Origin: an uncultured Paracoccaceae bacterium
GTDB lineage: Bacteria; Pseudomonadota; Alphaproteobacteria; Rhodobacterales; Rhodobacteraceae
Length of the DNA: 64,000 nt
Assembly (NCBI GenBank): GCA_947495295.1
Contig: CANLYJ010000004.1
Location: forward strand, 62,001-126,000
Reading direction: 5' to 3'
Part shown: positions 62,698 to 64,000 of the stretch, in pieces
How the letters are laid out: each line of letters opens with the position of its first letter
Numbering within the stretch: position 1 is the stretch's first letter
Position numbers and translations under genes: made by a program
Notes under the pieces: generated by a model
Told to the model about the DNA's origin: nothing
Databases searched by the model: none
What the model saw: the letters and a program-made list of their open reading frames with translations, nothing else

Positions 62698-63828
62698 TCA
62701 GTCCCGCAAGACCAAGCCAGCCGTGTCCGTCCAGGATAGCCAGACCGGGTCTTCCCATGTGATATCGCGCCGGGCGATCCGCCGGTTGTTGGCGGTTTGT
62801 GATTTCACGATGACGCCGTTTGCCAGGGCAACGTGATAGGTCGACATGTTACCCAGATAGGCGATGTCGATCACCTTGCCCTGAACCTTGTTTGCGGCCT
62901 GCGGCTCATCTTTGCTGATCGACACCTTTTCTGGGCGGATCACGAAACTTGCAGGTTCACCTTGTACGACGCGGCTGCCTGTCATGCCGGTGATCGGAGT
63001 TGCGCCTTCGGCCCATATCAGTTGCGTGTTTTCCAGCACCTCAGACGCGGTGCCAGTAATGATGTTCACGTCGCCGATGAAATCCGCCACGTAGACGGAG
63101 TTGGGGCTTTCATAGACCCGGTCGGGCGTGTCGACCTGTTTCAGTAAGCCGTTATCCATCACAGCGATGCGGCTGGCGACTGTCATCGCTTCTTCCTGAT
63201 CATGGGTCACGATGACGAATGTCGTGCCCGTCTTTTCCTGGATATCCATCAGCTCAAACTGGGTTTCCTGCCGCAGCTTTTTATCCAGCGCGCCCAGCGG
63301 TTCATCCAGTAGCAGGAGTTTTGGTGCCTTTGCCAAAGCGCGAGCAAGTGCGACACGCTGGCGCTGTCCACCGGATATCTGGTGTGGTTTGCGCCTGGCG
63401 AACTTTTGCAATTGCACAAGACGCAGCATTTCATCGACACGGCCCTGGATTTCGGATTTTGGCATGTCAGAGCGTTTCAGGCCAAAAGCGATATTGTCAG
63501 CAACACTCAGATGCGGGAACAGCGCGTAAGACTGGAACATCATGTTCACCGCCCGCTTATTGGCGGGGATGCCTGCCATGTTCTGGCCGTCGATAGTGAT
63601 TGTGCCCTCGGTCACATCTTCAAAACCGCCCAGCATCCGCATAAGGGTCGTCTTGCCGCAGCCGGATGGGCCAAGCAGGGCAAAGAATTCTTTTGGATAG
63701 ATTTGCAGATCAATATTGTCGATGGCGGTGAAGCTGCCAAACTGTTTTGTGACACCATCAAATGAGATTAATGGTGTGGCGTCGGCATCTTCCCAAGGGG
63801 CGAAACCTGAGGCGTGGTCAGAAGGCAT
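62698..63828 (-). CDS. potG: Polyamine ABC transporter ATP-binding protein (PotG-like)
   Basis: A 376-residue ATPase: Walker A GPSGCGKTT near residue 52, Q-loop MMFQSYALFPHL, signature HQISGGQRQRVALARAL, Walker B KLLLLDEPLGALD and the switch His in VIVTHDQEEAM. The C-terminal TOBE domain (EPASFVIRPEKVSI onward) is as in PotG/PotA. The substrate is most likely putrescine or spermidine, by family and operon layout. Confidence 0.94.
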   Translation of the reverse strand: MPSDHASGFAPWEDADATPLISFDGVTKQFGSFTAIDNIDLQIYPKEFFALLGPSGCGKTTLMRMLGGFEDVTEGTITIDGQNMAGIPANKRAVNMMFQSYALFPHLSVADNIAFGLKRSDMPKSEIQGRVDEMLRLVQLQKFARRKPHQISGGQRQRVALARALAKAPKLLLLDEPLGALDKKLRQETQFELMDIQEKTGTTFVIVTHDQEEAMTVASRIAVMDNGLLKQVDTPDRVYESPNSVYVADFIGDVNIITGTASEVLENTQLIWAEGATPITGMTGSRVVQGEPASFVIRPEKVSISKDEPQAANKVQGKVIDIAYLGNMSTYHVALANGVIVKSQTANNRRIARRDITWEDPVWLSWTDTAGLVLRD

Positions 63829-63882
63829 AGCGTACCCCGTGTTGGTGGGCAGCGCCCAAATGGCACTGGCCCAAGATCAAGC

Positions 63883-64000
63883 TTAGGTGCCTGATTTGAT
63901 CTTTGTCCACAGCCGGGTCACTGTGCGCTGCACTTTTGGTGCGTAAGGTGTCGTTGTGTACAGGTTTTCCAGCGTCGCCTCGTCCGGGTAGATCGCTGTA
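63883..64000 (-). CDS. potF: Polyamine-binding periplasmic protein (PotF-like), C-terminal end only
   Basis: The last 38 codons of a gene that runs out of the window. They read IYPDEATLENLYTTTPYAPK, then VQRTVTRLWTKIKSGT and TAA. This matches the C-terminus of PotF/PotD-type binding proteins. It is the first visible gene of the potFGHI order, 54 bases upstream of potG. Confidence 0.88.
   Translation of the reverse strand, partial: TAIYPDEATLENLYTTTPYAPKVQRTVTRLWTKIKSGT

Overview
The window looks like chromosomal DNA of a marine alphaproteobacterium of the Rhodobacterales/Roseobacter group. This rests on gene content and order: ffh, RimJ/RimL-type acetyltransferases, chorismate mutase, rpsP, rimM, trmD, rplS, rpmE in one block; ftsY, an EamA transporter and ispZ together; MipZ; a cysteine-free L31; a SAM-II riboswitch before metZ; a VPLPA-CTERM protein; several LysR regulators and a BCCT carrier. 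The taxonomic call is inference; no rRNA or tRNA gene is present. I saw no prophage, insertion sequence, integrase or CRISPR array, so this is mostly core chromosome with small accessory islands.

Layout. 1-5.4 kb: end of a 2-oxoglutarate/Fe(II) oxygenase gene, a DCC-thioredoxin-like gene and a saccharopine-dehydrogenase-like/DUF4166 gene, then DUF2461, MATE and HD-hydrolase genes. 5.7-9.9 kb: purD, two tandem GRDP-like genes (the first broken by an in-frame TGA), xseA. 9.9-14.6 kb: an alkB, secreted-protein, sugar-kinase-like operon on the minus strand, divergent from a NuoE-NuoF (FdsG-FdsB) fusion and a YhhN gene. 14.6-18.3 kb: ftsY with a 13-copy Glu-Pro repeat, a secreted protein, EamA, ispZ. 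18.3-23.2 kb: PilZ, GST, nucleotidyltransferase, metZ under a SAM-II riboswitch with a terminator, folE2, ridA. 23.3-31 kb: a LysR regulator and a probable catabolic operon (aldehyde dehydrogenase, atypical M19 metallohydrolase, unknown 565-residue protein, DUF3726 protein, BCCT transporter). 31-46 kb: MscS channel, GNAT, RTX protein, leuC-leuD, later leuB, and between them a membrane protein, a secreted EEP-family protein, a LysR/epimerase pair and an ArsR/AHSA1 pair; then a VPLPA-CTERM protein, EamA and a GltS-like FMN protein. 46-50 kb: mipZ, DEAD-box helicase, DUF1992. 49-58 kb: the minus-strand translation and secretion block. 58-64 kb: a frameshifted membrane protein gene, azoreductase/LysR/EamA, and a polyamine-type ABC operon (potIHG and the end of potF) cut by the window edge.

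How it fits together. Leucine synthesis is complete for the isomerase and dehydrogenase steps (leuC, leuD, leuB). Co-translational membrane targeting is represented by both ftsY and ffh. The most unusual features are six RimJ/RimL-type acetyltransferases in tandem, all joined by 4-bp ATGA overlaps inside the ffh-rpsP block; the aldehyde dehydrogenase/M19/DUF3726/BCCT locus, whose M19 member has lost expected metal ligands; two disrupted genes; a 50-residue membrane protein gene tucked between rpsP and rimM; and a short palindrome family around the ribosomal genes.
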